Assembly: GCF_014196305.1 (NCBI RefSeq)
Contig: NZ_JACIDJ010000002.1
Span: 248,001-312,000, forward strand
From: Roseococcus suduntuyensis
GTDB taxonomy: Bacteria; Pseudomonadota; Alphaproteobacteria; Acetobacterales; Acetobacteraceae
DNA length: 64,000 nucleotides
Direction of reading: 5' to 3'
This document shows positions 1-8,665 of the stretch, one piece after another. The first letter of the stretch is position 1; every line of letters starts with the position of its first letter. Both the position numbers and the translations under genes were made by a program. The notes under the pieces were generated by a model. It saw only the letters and a program-made list of their open reading frames with translations. It had not been told where the DNA came from and did not search any database.

Positions 1-745
1 CCGGATAGCCGTTGCGCAGATAATAGCGGCGCAGCAGCTCGCGGTCGAAGGCCAGGCGATCGGGGTCGAAGCTGTCGGAGGTGGAGAGGATGCGGTAGAA
101 AGCCTGCTCCTTCGTCGCCACCACGTCGCGCAGGCGGGTGTCGGAGAAGCCGGTATTGCCCACGAAGTTGATGCGCGCGACCAGCGCCGTCGGGCCTTCC
201 GTGATCTCGAAGACCAGGTTCACCCGGTTCTGGTCGAGCTCGATGAGCTTGGGCTCCACCACCGCGCCGAAGCGGCCGCGCCGGGCGTAGATGTCCAGGA
301 TGGCCTGCCGGTCGAGCTGGACGAGCTGCGGCGTCAGCACCGAGCGTTCGCGCAGCTGGGTGGCCTGGCGCAGCACGTCGTCGGAGATGCGGCGGTTGCC
401 CTCGAAGGCGACCCGGTTGACGATGGGGTTCTCGGCCACCTCCACCACCAGGGTCGCGCCCTCGCGACCGATGCGGACATCGCGGAACAGGCCGGTGGCG
501 AACAGGGTCCGCAGGCTGCGGTCGGCCCGGTCGGATTCATAGACGTCGCCGGGCTGGACCAGCATGTAGCTGCGGATGGTGTCCGCCTCGATGCGCTGGT
601 TGCCGCGGACCACCACAGAGGTGATGACATCCCCGGACTGGGCGGCGCGCGGCGCGCCCGCGCGCGGCTGGGCCTCCGCCAACGGATGCGGCAGGGCCAC
701 GAGAGTGGCGCTGGCGAGAAGCAGGACGCGGAGCGTGAGGCTCAA
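1..745 (-). CDS. bamA: BamA outer-membrane assembly factor (partial, N-terminal part)
   Basis: BamA is the central beta-barrel of the BAM complex, which folds and inserts outer-membrane proteins. Translation of the minus strand gives a short hydrophobic signal peptide ending near AEAQ. POTRA-type repeats follow (for example VVVRGNQRIEADTIRSY and VNRVAFEGNRRISDDVL). About 248 codons are present; the remaining POTRA domains and the barrel lie beyond base 1. No usable ATG is seen at the N-terminus. I chose a TTG at 743-745 because it immediately precedes SLTLRVLLLA and has a GAAGGGA-like ribosome site upstream. It follows rseP on the same strand after a 91-bp gap, the usual alphaproteobacterial order. 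Identity is secure; the exact start is less so. Confidence 0.93.
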   Translation of the reverse strand, partial: MSLTLRVLLLASATLVALPHPLAEAQPRAGAPRAAQSGDVITSVVVRGNQRIEADTIRSYMLVQPGDVYESDRADRSLRTLFATGLFRDVRIGREGATLVVEVAENPIVNRVAFEGNRRISDDVLRQATQLRERSVLTPQLVQLDRQAILDIYARRGRFGAVVEPKLIELDQNRVNLVFEITEGPTALVARINFVGNTGFSDTRLRDVVATKEQAFYRILSTSDSFDPDRLAFDRELLRRYYLRNGYP

Positions 746-836
746 GGAAAAGCCATCCCTTCGTTCTGGAACGGAACAGGCGCGAACATAGACGGGGCGG
801 CGGCGTGCCGCCACCCCAGGGCAAGAAGCGCCCCCC

Positions 837-1952
837 TCACCCCAGCAACCCCCCGATCCATCGGCCGATGGAGCCATGGGCGATGTCGTTGAAGGTGACG
901 AAGACGAAGAGGCTGATGAGCAGGGCGAAGCCCACCCGGAAGCCATATTCCTGGGCCCGGGCCGGCAGCGGCCGGCCGCGGATGGCCTCGGCGGCATAGA
1001 ACATCAGGTGCCCGCCATCCAGCAGCGGGATGGGAAAGAGGTTCAGCAGGGCAAGGCTGATGGACAGCAGCGCCATCAGGTTGATCAGCGGCACGATGCC
1101 GAGCGTCGCCGCCTGGCCCGAGACCTCCGCGATGCGGATGGGCCCGCCCATGTCGCGCGCGCTGCGGGTGCCGGTGATCATCTCCCAGATGCCGGTCAGC
1201 GTCGCGACGCTCATGTCGTAGGTCTGGACCACCCCGGCGCCGAGCGCGCTCAGCGGGTCCAGGCGCTCGAAGCGCCCCTGCCCGCCCTGCACGCCCAGGA
1301 TGCCCACGGGCTCGGCCTCGCTGCCGAGGCGGGGGATGGGCGTGGCGACGAGGTCCAGAGCACGCCCGTCGCGCTGCACCGTCACGCGGACCTGCTGGCC
1401 CGCCCGCGGCTGGATGTGGCGCTGCACCTGGTCGAAGCGGACCACCCGCTCGCCATCCAGGGCGATGATGGCGTCCCCGGGTTGCAGCCCGGCCATCTCG
1501 GCGGGCGAGCCGGGGCCGACGGCCGCCACCGTCGTCATGTCGCGGGGCGCGCCGAATGTGGCGTAGAGCCCGGCGAAGAGCACGGCGGCCAGCACGAAAT
1601 TGGCAACGGGCCCGGCGGCGACGATGATGGCGCGGTCCCGCACCGGCTTGTCGTGGAAGGTCTGGCCCGGCCGTTCGTCCACGCGCGACTCGGGCAGCAG
1701 TTCCTCAGAGGGAACATGCCCGTGCAGCTTCACGTAGCCACCCAGCGGAATCCAGGCGAGGCGCCATTCGGTCCCCTGCCGGTCCGTCCAGCGGGCCAGC
1801 GCGCGGCCGAATCCGATGCTGAACACGTCCACATGGACCTTCCGCCAGCGTGCGGCGAGGTAATGTCCCAGCTCATGGAAGAAGATGAGAACGCCCAGCA
1901 CGACCAGGAAGGCCAGGATGGTGCGCAGCGTCTCGGGCAGGAATTCCAGCAT
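837..1952 (-). CDS. rseP: RseP/MmpA site-2 membrane metalloprotease
   Basis: This is an intramembrane zinc protease that cleaves membrane-tethered substrates such as anti-sigma factors or signal-peptide remnants. At 371 aa it has the family's usual size for alphaproteobacteria. The zinc motif HELGH lies at residues 26-30 in the first membrane helix. A PDZ domain sits in the middle (around residues 125-200, with GSPAEMAGLQPGD). The second catalytic motif LDGGH is near the C-terminus within a membrane segment. It lies between dxr and bamA in the conserved envelope block and starts 9 bp after the dxr stop, so the two are probably co-transcribed. Confidence 0.95.
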   Translation of the reverse strand: MLEFLPETLRTILAFLVVLGVLIFFHELGHYLAARWRKVHVDVFSIGFGRALARWTDRQGTEWRLAWIPLGGYVKLHGHVPSEELLPESRVDERPGQTFHDKPVRDRAIIVAAGPVANFVLAAVLFAGLYATFGAPRDMTTVAAVGPGSPAEMAGLQPGDAIIALDGERVVRFDQVQRHIQPRAGQQVRVTVQRDGRALDLVATPIPRLGSEAEPVGILGVQGGQGRFERLDPLSALGAGVVQTYDMSVATLTGIWEMITGTRSARDMGGPIRIAEVSGQAATLGIVPLINLMALLSISLALLNLFPIPLLDGGHLMFYAAEAIRGRPLPARAQEYGFRVGFALLISLFVFVTFNDIAHGSIGRWIGGLLG

Positions 1953-1961
1953 GTCGGGTCC

Positions 1962-3155
1962 TCAGGCGGCCGCGCGGTGGGCGGCGATGTCGGTCGCGCG
2001 CGCGCGCGCCGCCGCATCCAGTTCCAGCACGGAGGCCAGGTCATTCACGGGCTGCCCGCCCAGCGCGGACAGCGTCTCCTCCACCACGGCCGCGATGTCG
2101 AGGAAGCCCAGGCGGCGGGACAGAAACAGCGCCACCCCCACCTCGTTGGCCGCGTTCAGCACACAGGGCGCGCCCCCGCCAGCCGCCAGCGCCGCGCGGC
2201 AGAGCCGCAGGGCGGGGAAGCGCACCGGGTCCGGCGCCTCGAATTCCAGCCTGGACAGCGCCGCGAGGTCCAGCCGCCCCACATCCACCGCCATCCGGTC
2301 GGGCCAGGCCAGGCAATGCGCGATGGGCGTGCGCATGTCGGGCGTGCCGAGCTGCGCGATGAGCGAACCATCCGCGTATTGCACCAGGCCATGCACGGCC
2401 GATTGCGGGTGGACCAGGACCTCCAGCTGATCCGGGCGCACCGGGAACAGGCGCGCGGCCTCGATCAGCTCCAGCCCCTTGTTGAACATGGTGGCGCTGT
2501 CCACGCTGATCTTGGCCCCCATGGACCAGACCGGGTGGCGCACCGCCTGCTCGGGCGTCGCCTGGGCCATCTGCGCGAGGCTGGCCTGCCGGAAAGGGCC
2601 GCCCGAAGCGGTCAGGATGATCTTCTCCACGGCGGCATAGCCTTCGCCGCCCCGGCTCATCAGCGCCTGGAAGATGGCGTTGTGCTCGGAGTCCACGGGC
2701 AGCAGGGTGGCGCCATTGGCGCGTGCCGCCTCCAGCACCAGCTCGCCCGCACAAACCAGGCTCTCCTTGTTGGCCAGGGCCAGCGTGCCACCGCGGGCCA
2801 GCACCGCCATGGTGCTCTTGAGCCCGACCGCGCCCACGATGGCGGCCATGGTCCAGTCGGCGGGACGGGCGGCGGCCTCGATCACGGCCTCGGCACCGCA
2901 GGCGGTCTCGATGCCGCTGCCGGCCAACGCCTCGGCCAGCGCCGGGCCGCATCCAGGGTCGGCCACCACCGCGAGGCGGGCACCATGCCGGCGCGCCTGG
3001 GCGGCGAGCGTGGCCACGTCCCGGCCCGCCACCAACGCCTCCACGGCGAAGCGCCCCGGCGGCGCGGCCTCCAGCAGGGCCAGCGTGCTGCGCCCGATGG
3101 AGCCGGTGCTCCCCAGCACGGTGATGCGGCGCGATGGACCCAAGACTACCTCCAA
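1962..3155 (-). CDS. dxr: 1-deoxy-D-xylulose 5-phosphate reductoisomerase
   Basis: Dxr catalyses the first committed step of the MEP isoprenoid pathway, converting DXP to MEP with NADPH. The Rossmann motif LGSTGSIGRSTL is near residue 14. The substrate and metal region SGGPFR and the catalytic segment KISVDSATMFNKGLE are intact. The length of 397 aa is normal. The N-terminus overlaps the cdsA stop by 10 bp, indicating translational coupling. With uppS in the same block it feeds polyprenyl lipid synthesis. In this phototroph it also supplies precursors for carotenoids and the bacteriochlorophyll tail (inference from pathway). Confidence 0.96.
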   Translation of the reverse strand: MEVVLGPSRRITVLGSTGSIGRSTLALLEAAPPGRFAVEALVAGRDVATLAAQARRHGARLAVVADPGCGPALAEALAGSGIETACGAEAVIEAAARPADWTMAAIVGAVGLKSTMAVLARGGTLALANKESLVCAGELVLEAARANGATLLPVDSEHNAIFQALMSRGGEGYAAVEKIILTASGGPFRQASLAQMAQATPEQAVRHPVWSMGAKISVDSATMFNKGLELIEAARLFPVRPDQLEVLVHPQSAVHGLVQYADGSLIAQLGTPDMRTPIAHCLAWPDRMAVDVGRLDLAALSRLEFEAPDPVRFPALRLCRAALAAGGGAPCVLNAANEVGVALFLSRRLGFLDIAAVVEETLSALGGQPVNDLASVLELDAAARARATDIAAHRAAA

Positions 3156-3964
3156 AGATGAACCCCGGCGCCGAGCAGCACCCCGATCAGGGCGCCCACC
3201 GGGGCCGCGGCCAGCACGCCGTCCAGCCGGTCCAGCAGCCCGCCATGGCCGGGGATCAGGCCGGAGGAATCCTTTACCCCAAATCGGCGCTTGATCCAGC
3301 TTTCCAGCAGATCACCCGCCTGGGCCGCCAGGCCCAGCAGCGCCGCCACCAGCAGCACCCGCGTGAAGGAGATATCGGAGGTGAAGACCATGGCGGCAAG
3401 AAGCCCCACCAGCATGGCCCCCCCGAGCCCACCCAGCGCCCCGGACCAGGTCTTGTTGGGCGAGATGGCGGGCACCAGGCGCGGCCCGCCGAAGGCCCGC
3501 CCCGCCAAATAGGCCGAGATGTCCGAAGCCCAGACCACCAGGAAGAGGAAGATGACGTTGTCGCGCCCCACGCGGTCATCGGCCCGCAGCTCGATCAGCG
3601 CGATGCCGGCCAGCCCGATATAGACCACCCCGAAGCCCAGCCAGAGCGGCGGCACCGGCCCGCGCGGATGCCGCGCGACCCATTGCGCCCCATAGGCGCC
3701 CGCGGCCAGGACCAGCAGCCCCCACATCGACATGCCCAGCACCGCCAGCAACCCGGCGAGCAGCACCACGCCCGGGACCAGCATGCCAGGCAGCGCGCGA
3801 GTCGAACCGCCGCACAGCCGCACCCATTCCCAGGCCATGCCGGCCACGCAGATGGCCATCAGCCCGGCCCACCACTCGGCACCCATCCACATGCAGGCCA
3901 GCGCGGCTGGCCCGAGCAGCGCCGCCGTCAGCGCCCGCTTTCGCAGATCTCCCCAGCGTTGCAT
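3146..3964 (-). CDS. cdsA: Phosphatidate cytidylyltransferase (CDP-diglyceride synthase)
   Basis: CdsA forms CDP-diacylglycerol from phosphatidate and CTP, the branch point of membrane phospholipid synthesis. It is a 272-aa polytopic membrane protein with many hydrophobic helices. The family signature occurs in the C-terminal half, including SPNKTWSGALGG followed by a GLAAQAGDLLESWIKR-type segment (GD..ES.IKR) and KDSSGLIPGHGGLLDRLD. The gene lies between uppS and dxr in the standard order and overlaps dxr by 10 bp. Confidence 0.95.
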   Translation of the reverse strand: MQRWGDLRKRALTAALLGPAALACMWMGAEWWAGLMAICVAGMAWEWVRLCGGSTRALPGMLVPGVVLLAGLLAVLGMSMWGLLVLAAGAYGAQWVARHPRGPVPPLWLGFGVVYIGLAGIALIELRADDRVGRDNVIFLFLVVWASDISAYLAGRAFGGPRLVPAISPNKTWSGALGGLGGAMLVGLLAAMVFTSDISFTRVLLVAALLGLAAQAGDLLESWIKRRFGVKDSSGLIPGHGGLLDRLDGVLAAAPVGALIGVLLGAGVHLWR

Positions 3965-3997
3965 GTGTCAGCCCGGTCGGCGCGCCCTGCCCATGGC

Positions 3998-4738
3998 TCA
4001 GCCCACCCGGGCGCCGAAGCGGCGCTCCCGGGCGGCGAAATCGGCCAGGGCGGCGTCGAAATGCTCCGCCCCGAAATCGGGCCAGAGCACGGGGAGAAAA
4101 ACAAGCTCCGCATAGGCGGCCTGCCAGAGCAGGAAGTTCGAGATGCGTTGCTCGCCGGAAGTGCGGATGATGAGGTCCGGGTCGGGCATGCCCGCCGTGA
4201 AGAGCCTGGCGCCGAAACCCGTCTCGTCCAGCGTGGCCGGGTCCAACGTGCCGGCCTGGGCGGCGGCCGCCACGGCCCGCGCCGCGGCCAGGATTTCCGC
4301 CCGCGCGCCATAGGACAGCGCCACGGTCAGGTTCAGCCGCGCGCCGCCCGCCGTGCGTTCCTCGGCCTGGAGGATGGCGGCGCGGGTCTCGGCGCCGAAT
4401 CGCTCGCGGTCGCCGATCACGCGCAGGCGCACGCCTTCCTTGGTGAGGTGCCCCACCTCGGCCCGCAGGTAGTGGCGCAGCAGGCCGGTCAACTCCTGCA
4501 CCTCGTCGGCCGGCCGTGCCCAGTTCTCCGAGGAGAAGGCGAAGAGCGTCAGCCAGGACACGCCCGAGCGGATGGCCGCCTCGATGGTGCGCCGCGCCGC
4601 ATCCGCGCCCGCCCGGTGCCCGAGCGCGACGGGAAGCCCCCGTGCCTGTGCCCAGCGCCGGTTGCCGTCCATGATGACGGCGACGTGGCGGGGCGGCGGC
4701 GCGCCCACGCCCGCCGCGGTGGCGGGCAAGGAGGACAT
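3998..4738 (-). CDS. uppS: Undecaprenyl diphosphate synthase (cis-prenyltransferase)
   Basis: UppS condenses isopentenyl diphosphate units onto farnesyl diphosphate to make the C55 lipid carrier for peptidoglycan. The signature MDGNRRWAQARG is present with the catalytic Asp at residue 24. The later motifs FAFSSENWARP and RTSGEQRISNFLLWQ are also intact. The length is 246 aa. The start ATG overlaps the frr stop by one base (TGATG), so translation is probably coupled. A proline- and alanine-rich N-terminal extension of about 17 residues precedes the core. Confidence 0.96.
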   Translation of the reverse strand: MSSLPATAAGVGAPPPRHVAVIMDGNRRWAQARGLPVALGHRAGADAARRTIEAAIRSGVSWLTLFAFSSENWARPADEVQELTGLLRHYLRAEVGHLTKEGVRLRVIGDRERFGAETRAAILQAEERTAGGARLNLTVALSYGARAEILAAARAVAAAAQAGTLDPATLDETGFGARLFTAGMPDPDLIIRTSGEQRISNFLLWQAAYAELVFLPVLWPDFGAEHFDAALADFAARERRFGARVG

Positions 4739-5313
4739 CAGACGGTCTTGATGTCCTTTTCCTTCTCGGCGGTGACCTGCTCGATCTTCTTCACGTAGTC
4801 GTCGGTCAGCTTCTGGACCTCGTCCGACCAGCGCTTCGCGTCATCCTCGCCGATCTCGGACTTCTTCTTCCAGCCCTGGATCTGCTCCATGCCGTCGCGG
4901 CGCACGCCGCGCACGGCCACCTTGGCCCCTTCCGCATACTTGGCCGCGGTCTTGGCCAGCTCGTTGCGGCGCTGCTCGGTCAGCGGGGGCAGGTTCACGC
5001 GGATGGTCTGCCCCTCGCTCTGCGGGTTCAGGCCAAGCCCCGAATCGCGAATGCCGATCTCGACGGCCTTCACCACCGAGCGGTCCCAGACCTGCACCGA
5101 CAGCATGGAGGGCCCGCCCACCGAAACGGTGCCGAGCTGGCTCAGCGGCTGGTTGCTGCCGTAGGCCTCGATGCGGATCGGCTCCAGCAGCGAGGGCGAG
5201 GCCCGGCCGGTGCGCAGCCCGGTGAATTCCTTCTTGAGCGTCTCCATCGCGCCGTCCATGCGGCGGACGAGATCGGCCTTGAGCGTCTTGAGATCGGGGG
5301 GTGGGGCCGCCAT
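4738..5313 (-). CDS. frr: Ribosome recycling factor
   Basis: RRF, together with EF-G, splits post-termination ribosomes. The protein is 191 aa, near the usual 185. It has the conserved N-terminal LKTGRASPSLLE-like segment (GLRTGRASPSLLEPI) and the C-terminal helical part with VRGVRRDGMEQ and KKIEQVTAEKEKDI. It sits directly between pyrH and uppS; the stop overlaps the uppS start. Confidence 0.96.
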   Translation of the reverse strand: MAAPPPDLKTLKADLVRRMDGAMETLKKEFTGLRTGRASPSLLEPIRIEAYGSNQPLSQLGTVSVGGPSMLSVQVWDRSVVKAVEIGIRDSGLGLNPQSEGQTIRVNLPPLTEQRRNELAKTAAKYAEGAKVAVRGVRRDGMEQIQGWKKKSEIGEDDAKRWSDEVQKLTDDYVKKIEQVTAEKEKDIKTV

Positions 5314-5328
5314 GGGTTCGCCTCGCGG

Positions 5329-6054
5329 TCAGGGGGTGTCGGTCACGGTGGTGAAGCGGCCGTGGCCCAGCATCACCTCGGTGAAGGCACCGGGTTCATG
5401 GATGTTGAAGACGACGATGGGAAGATGGTTCTCGCGCGCCACGGAAATGGCGGCCGCGTCCATCACGGCCAGGTCGCGCGAGAGCATCTCCAGGTAGCTC
5501 AGCGTGGTGAAGCGCTGGGCGTCGGGGTTGCGGCGCGGGTCGCTGTCATAGACGCCGTCCACCTGCGTGCCCTTCAGCAGGGCGTTGCAGCCCATCTCGG
5601 CCGCGCGCAGGGCGGCCGCGGTGTCGGTGGTGAAGAAGGGGTTGCCCGTGCCGGCGGCGAAGATCACCACGCGGCCCTTCTCCATGTGCCGGATGGCGCG
5701 CCGGCGGATATAGGGCTCGCAGATGGAAGCCATGGGGATGGCGCTCTGCACCCGCGTCTGCACGCCGATCTGCTCCAGCGCGGACTGCATGCCCAGCGCG
5801 TTCATCACGGTGGCCAGCATGCCCATGTAGTCGGCCTGGGCGCGGTCCATGCCGGTCGCCGCACCTGCGATGCCGCGGAAGATGTTGCCGCCGCCAATGA
5901 CCAGCGCCACCTGGACGCCGAGCGCCACCACACCCTTGATGTCGTTCGCGATGGCCTTGAGCGTGCCGGTGTCGAGACCGTAGTTGCGGTCCCCCATCAG
6001 CGCCTCGCCGGACACCTTCAGCAGCACACGCTTGTAGACGGGCGTTTCGCTCAT
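5329..6054 (-). CDS. pyrH: UMP kinase
   Basis: PyrH phosphorylates UMP to UDP with ATP and belongs to the amino-acid kinase family. At 241 aa it carries KVSGEALMG at the N-terminus, the glycine-rich [10 protein letters not shown] loop, and the nucleotide-binding [20 protein letters not shown] segment. It ends 15 bp before frr, in the conserved tsf-pyrH-frr order. Confidence 0.97.
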   Translation of the reverse strand: MSETPVYKRVLLKVSGEALMGDRNYGLDTGTLKAIANDIKGVVALGVQVALVIGGGNIFRGIAGAATGMDRAQADYMGMLATVMNALGMQSALEQIGVQTRVQSAIPMASICEPYIRRRAIRHMEKGRVVIFAAGTGNPFFTTDTAAALRAAEMGCNALLKGTQVDGVYDSDPRRNPDAQRFTTLSYLEMLSRDLAVMDAAAISVARENHLPIVVFNIHEPGAFTEVMLGHGRFTTVTDTP

Positions 6055-6201
6055 GGGTGTTCCGCTCTTGTTGAAGGCGCAGTGGGAAGCGGCGCGGGTG
6101 GGCCGGCCGTGAACAGCCCGCCGGCCAGGTGGGCCGGCGGAGTTTAGCAGGGGTCAAGGGCGCGGCAAGCCGCGCACCCCGCCCTCACCATGCGGCGGGT
6201 G

Positions 6202-7110
6202 TCAGACGCCCGCCTGGGCCGCGACCTCGGCGGCGAAGTCCGTCACCTGCTTCTCGATGCCCTCGCCGAGTTGGAAGCGGGCGAAGCCCGTGCAGGTCAG
6301 GCCCGCCTTCTGGACCACGGCCTTCACGCGGCTCTCACCGTCATGCACCCAGACCTGCTCCAGCAGCACCACTTCCTCGTAGAATTTGCGGATGCGGCCT
6401 TCGACCATCTTCTCGATGACGGCGGGCGGCTTGCCGGAGGCCTGGGCCTGCTCGGTCAGCACCGCCTTCTCGCGCTCCAGCGCGGCGGGGTCCACGGCGG
6501 AGACGTCCAGCGCATCCGGCCGGGTGGCGGCCACATGCATGCCCATCTGCCGGCCCAGCGTCAGGATGGCCTCGGCCTCGCCGGCACCCTCCAGCGCCAC
6601 CAGCACGCCGATCTTGCCCAAACCGGGCTTCACCGCGTTGTGGACATAGGTCGCGACCGCGCCCTGGCCGACCTTGAGCACCCGCGCGCGGCGGATGGTC
6701 ATGTTCTCGCCGATGGTGGCGATCATCTTGGTCAGCTCGTCCTGCGTGGTGTGGCCGGTGCCGGGATAGGGCGCCGCCTGCAGCGCCGCCACATCCTCGC
6801 CGACCGTCAGCGCCAGCTTGGCCACGTTCTCGACAAAGCCCTGGAAGGCCTCGTTGCGCGCCACGAAATCGGTCTCGGCGTTCACCTCGACCATGGCGGC
6901 CACCTGGCCGTCGGACGCGACGCCCACCAGCCCTTCGGCGGCCACGCGGCCGGACTTCTTGGCGGCGGCCGAAAGACCCTTCTTCCGCAGCCAGTCGATG
7001 GCGGCTTCCATGTCGCCGCCCGCCTCGACCAGGGCCTTCTTGCAATCCATCATGCCGGCGCCGGTGGCGTCGCGCAGCTCCCGCACCATCGCGGCGGTGA
7101 TTTCAGCCAT
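6202..7110 (-). CDS. tsf: Translation elongation factor Ts
   Basis: EF-Ts is the nucleotide-exchange factor for EF-Tu. The 302-aa protein starts [22 protein letters not shown], containing the family signature [16 protein letters not shown], and has the second signature [13 protein letters not shown] near residue 75. The tsf start lies 24 bp downstream of the rpsB stop, and an AAGGAAT-like ribosome site precedes the ATG. About 150 bp separates it from pyrH. Confidence 0.97.
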   Translation of the reverse strand: MAEITAAMVRELRDATGAGMMDCKKALVEAGGDMEAAIDWLRKKGLSAAAKKSGRVAAEGLVGVASDGQVAAMVEVNAETDFVARNEAFQGFVENVAKLALTVGEDVAALQAAPYPGTGHTTQDELTKMIATIGENMTIRRARVLKVGQGAVATYVHNAVKPGLGKIGVLVALEGAGEAEAILTLGRQMGMHVAATRPDALDVSAVDPAALEREKAVLTEQAQASGKPPAVIEKMVEGRIRKFYEEVVLLEQVWVHDGESRVKAVVQKAGLTCTGFARFQLGEGIEKQVTDFAAEVAAQAGV

Positions 7111-7134
7111 GAGCCTATTCCTTTGCTTGCTGAA

Positions 7135-7917
7135 TCAGGCCTGGGCGGCCGGGGCTTCCTCGGCCGGCACCGCCACCTCTTCGGGCATCGGGGCCGCCAT
7201 GGCGCCCAGGTCGGCGCCCGAGGCCTGCATCTCGGCCGAGATGCCGTCGAACACCGCACCCGCCACCAGGTCGCAATAGAGGTTGATGGCGCGGATGGCG
7301 TCGTCATTGCCCGGGATGGGGTAGGTCACGCCCACGGGGTCCGCGTTGCTGTCCACCACGCCGACGACGGGAATGCCCAGGGTGTTGGCCTCCTCGATCG
7401 CCAGCTTCTCCTTCACCACGTCAATGACGAAGATCAGGTCGGGCAGGCCGCCCATCTCGCGGATGCCGCCCAGCGCGCGGTCCAGCTTCTCCTTGTCGCG
7501 GGTCAGCATCAGGATCTCCTTCTTGGTGAGACCCTGGATGTCGCCGGAGAGGCGGCCGTCCAATTCCTTCAGGCGCTTGATGCTGCCCGTGATCGTCTTC
7601 CAGTTGGTGAGCATGCCGCCCAGCCAGCGGTGGTTGACGTAGTACTGGCCGCAGCGGGTCGCGGCCTCGGCCACGTATTCCGCCGCACTCTTCTTCGTGC
7701 CGACGAAGAGCACGCGGCCGCCGCCGGCCACCGTGTCGCGCACCACGCGCAGGGCGCGCTCCAGCATCGGCACGGTCTGCTGCAGGTCCAGGATGTGGAC
7801 CTGGTTGCGCACGCCGAAGATGTAGGGGGCCATCCGCGGGTTCCAGCGCCGCGTGTGGTGGCCGAAATGCACGCCCGCTTCGAGCAGTTGGCGCAGGGAA
7901 ACTTCGGGCATCGCCAT
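7135..7917 (-). CDS. rpsB: 30S ribosomal protein S2
   Basis: S2 is a small-subunit ribosomal protein needed for S1 binding. I chose the ATG at 7915-7917 because a strong GGAG lies 6 bases upstream and the protein then begins [20 protein letters not shown], as in the family. A longer open frame upstream would add an unrelated 44-residue leader and is rejected. Length is 260 aa. The signatures FVGTKKSA and [19 protein letters not shown] are present. The C-terminus carries an Ala/Glu/Pro-rich tail, common in alphaproteobacteria. Confidence 0.96.
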   Translation of the reverse strand: MAMPEVSLRQLLEAGVHFGHHTRRWNPRMAPYIFGVRNQVHILDLQQTVPMLERALRVVRDTVAGGGRVLFVGTKKSAAEYVAEAATRCGQYYVNHRWLGGMLTNWKTITGSIKRLKELDGRLSGDIQGLTKKEILMLTRDKEKLDRALGGIREMGGLPDLIFVIDVVKEKLAIEEANTLGIPVVGVVDSNADPVGVTYPIPGNDDAIRAINLYCDLVAGAVFDGISAEMQASGADLGAMAAPMPEEVAVPAEEAPAAQA

Positions 7918-8065
7918 GGCGATCTCCTTCCTGTTCAGTCCGGTTGGGCCTCCGCGGCGCGAACCCCGGATCGCTCCGGGACCGGACCCTGCCATGGTGG
8001 AAACACCATTACGGAAGGGGCGCCGCGTGTGGATTACCGGCGGAACCATTCCACCGGCGCGGGGC

Positions 8066-8596
8066 TCATGGCCGAATTCCCGCCGGAACGCAAGCCTCCA
8101 GGGCCGAAACGACCCGCTCGGCGCCTGCTGTCACGGTCCCGTCATTGACCACGCGCAGGACCCGCAGGCCGGGCGGCAGCGGCACTTCCCGCGCGAGGCG
8201 GGCGGCGATCTCGGCCTCGCCCTCCCGCCCGCGCGCGGCCAGGCGGGCGGCCAACACGGCGGGGGGCGCCGTGATCTCGATGACGGTCAGCGGTGCGCGG
8301 GACGCCACCTCCTCCAGCACGGCGCGCGAGAGGCTCATCACCGTCACCGGCGCCCGGCGCGTCTGCTCGGTGCGGATTCCGTAGTGCAGCCCATGCGCCC
8401 GCCAGCGCACCGCGAGGTCGGCCGTGGCGAAACCCGCCTCGTCCAGCGCCTCATGCCCTTCCTCCCCCAACCCCTCGGGGCGGGAGATGACGCGGCGCGC
8501 GAAATGGAACCGCCCGTCGCCCTCCAGCGCCGCCCGCGCCGCCGCCAGCAAGGTGTCCTTGCCCGCCCCGGAGGGCCCCACCACCGCCACCCACAT
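8066..8596 (-). CDS. phnN: Ribose 1,5-bisphosphate phosphokinase PhnN
   Basis: PhnN makes PRPP from ribose 1,5-bisphosphate and ATP, usually in phosphonate catabolism. The 176-aa product begins [17 protein letters not shown], with the P-loop GPSGAGKDT at residues 7-15. It continues with RRVISRP and the guanylate-kinase-like fold residues. The longer minus-strand frame extending upstream is a shadow of the divergent GGT-like gene. No other phn genes are nearby, so this is an orphan copy lying upstream of rpsB on the same strand. A guanylate-kinase-like enzyme is the main alternative, but the sequence fits PhnN better. Confidence 0.88.
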   Translation of the reverse strand: MWVAVVGPSGAGKDTLLAAARAALEGDGRFHFARRVISRPEGLGEEGHEALDEAGFATADLAVRWRAHGLHYGIRTEQTRRAPVTVMSLSRAVLEEVASRAPLTVIEITAPPAVLAARLAARGREGEAEIAARLAREVPLPPGLRVLRVVNDGTVTAGAERVVSALEACVPAGIRP

Positions 8597-8665
8597 CGAA
8601 CCGTCCCCGGATTGACGAATTGCGTCGCAGGCGTCCCTATCCCCACAATGCCAAGGAGGCCAGCC

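Noticed and set aside
876-3161. Long plus-strand open frame across rseP and dxr
   Set aside because: It is antisense to two clearly conserved enzymes and has no recognisable motifs.
7918-8065. Structured S2-type leader RNA upstream of rpsB
   Set aside because: Only small inverted repeats are visible; I cannot match a known leader, so no call is made.
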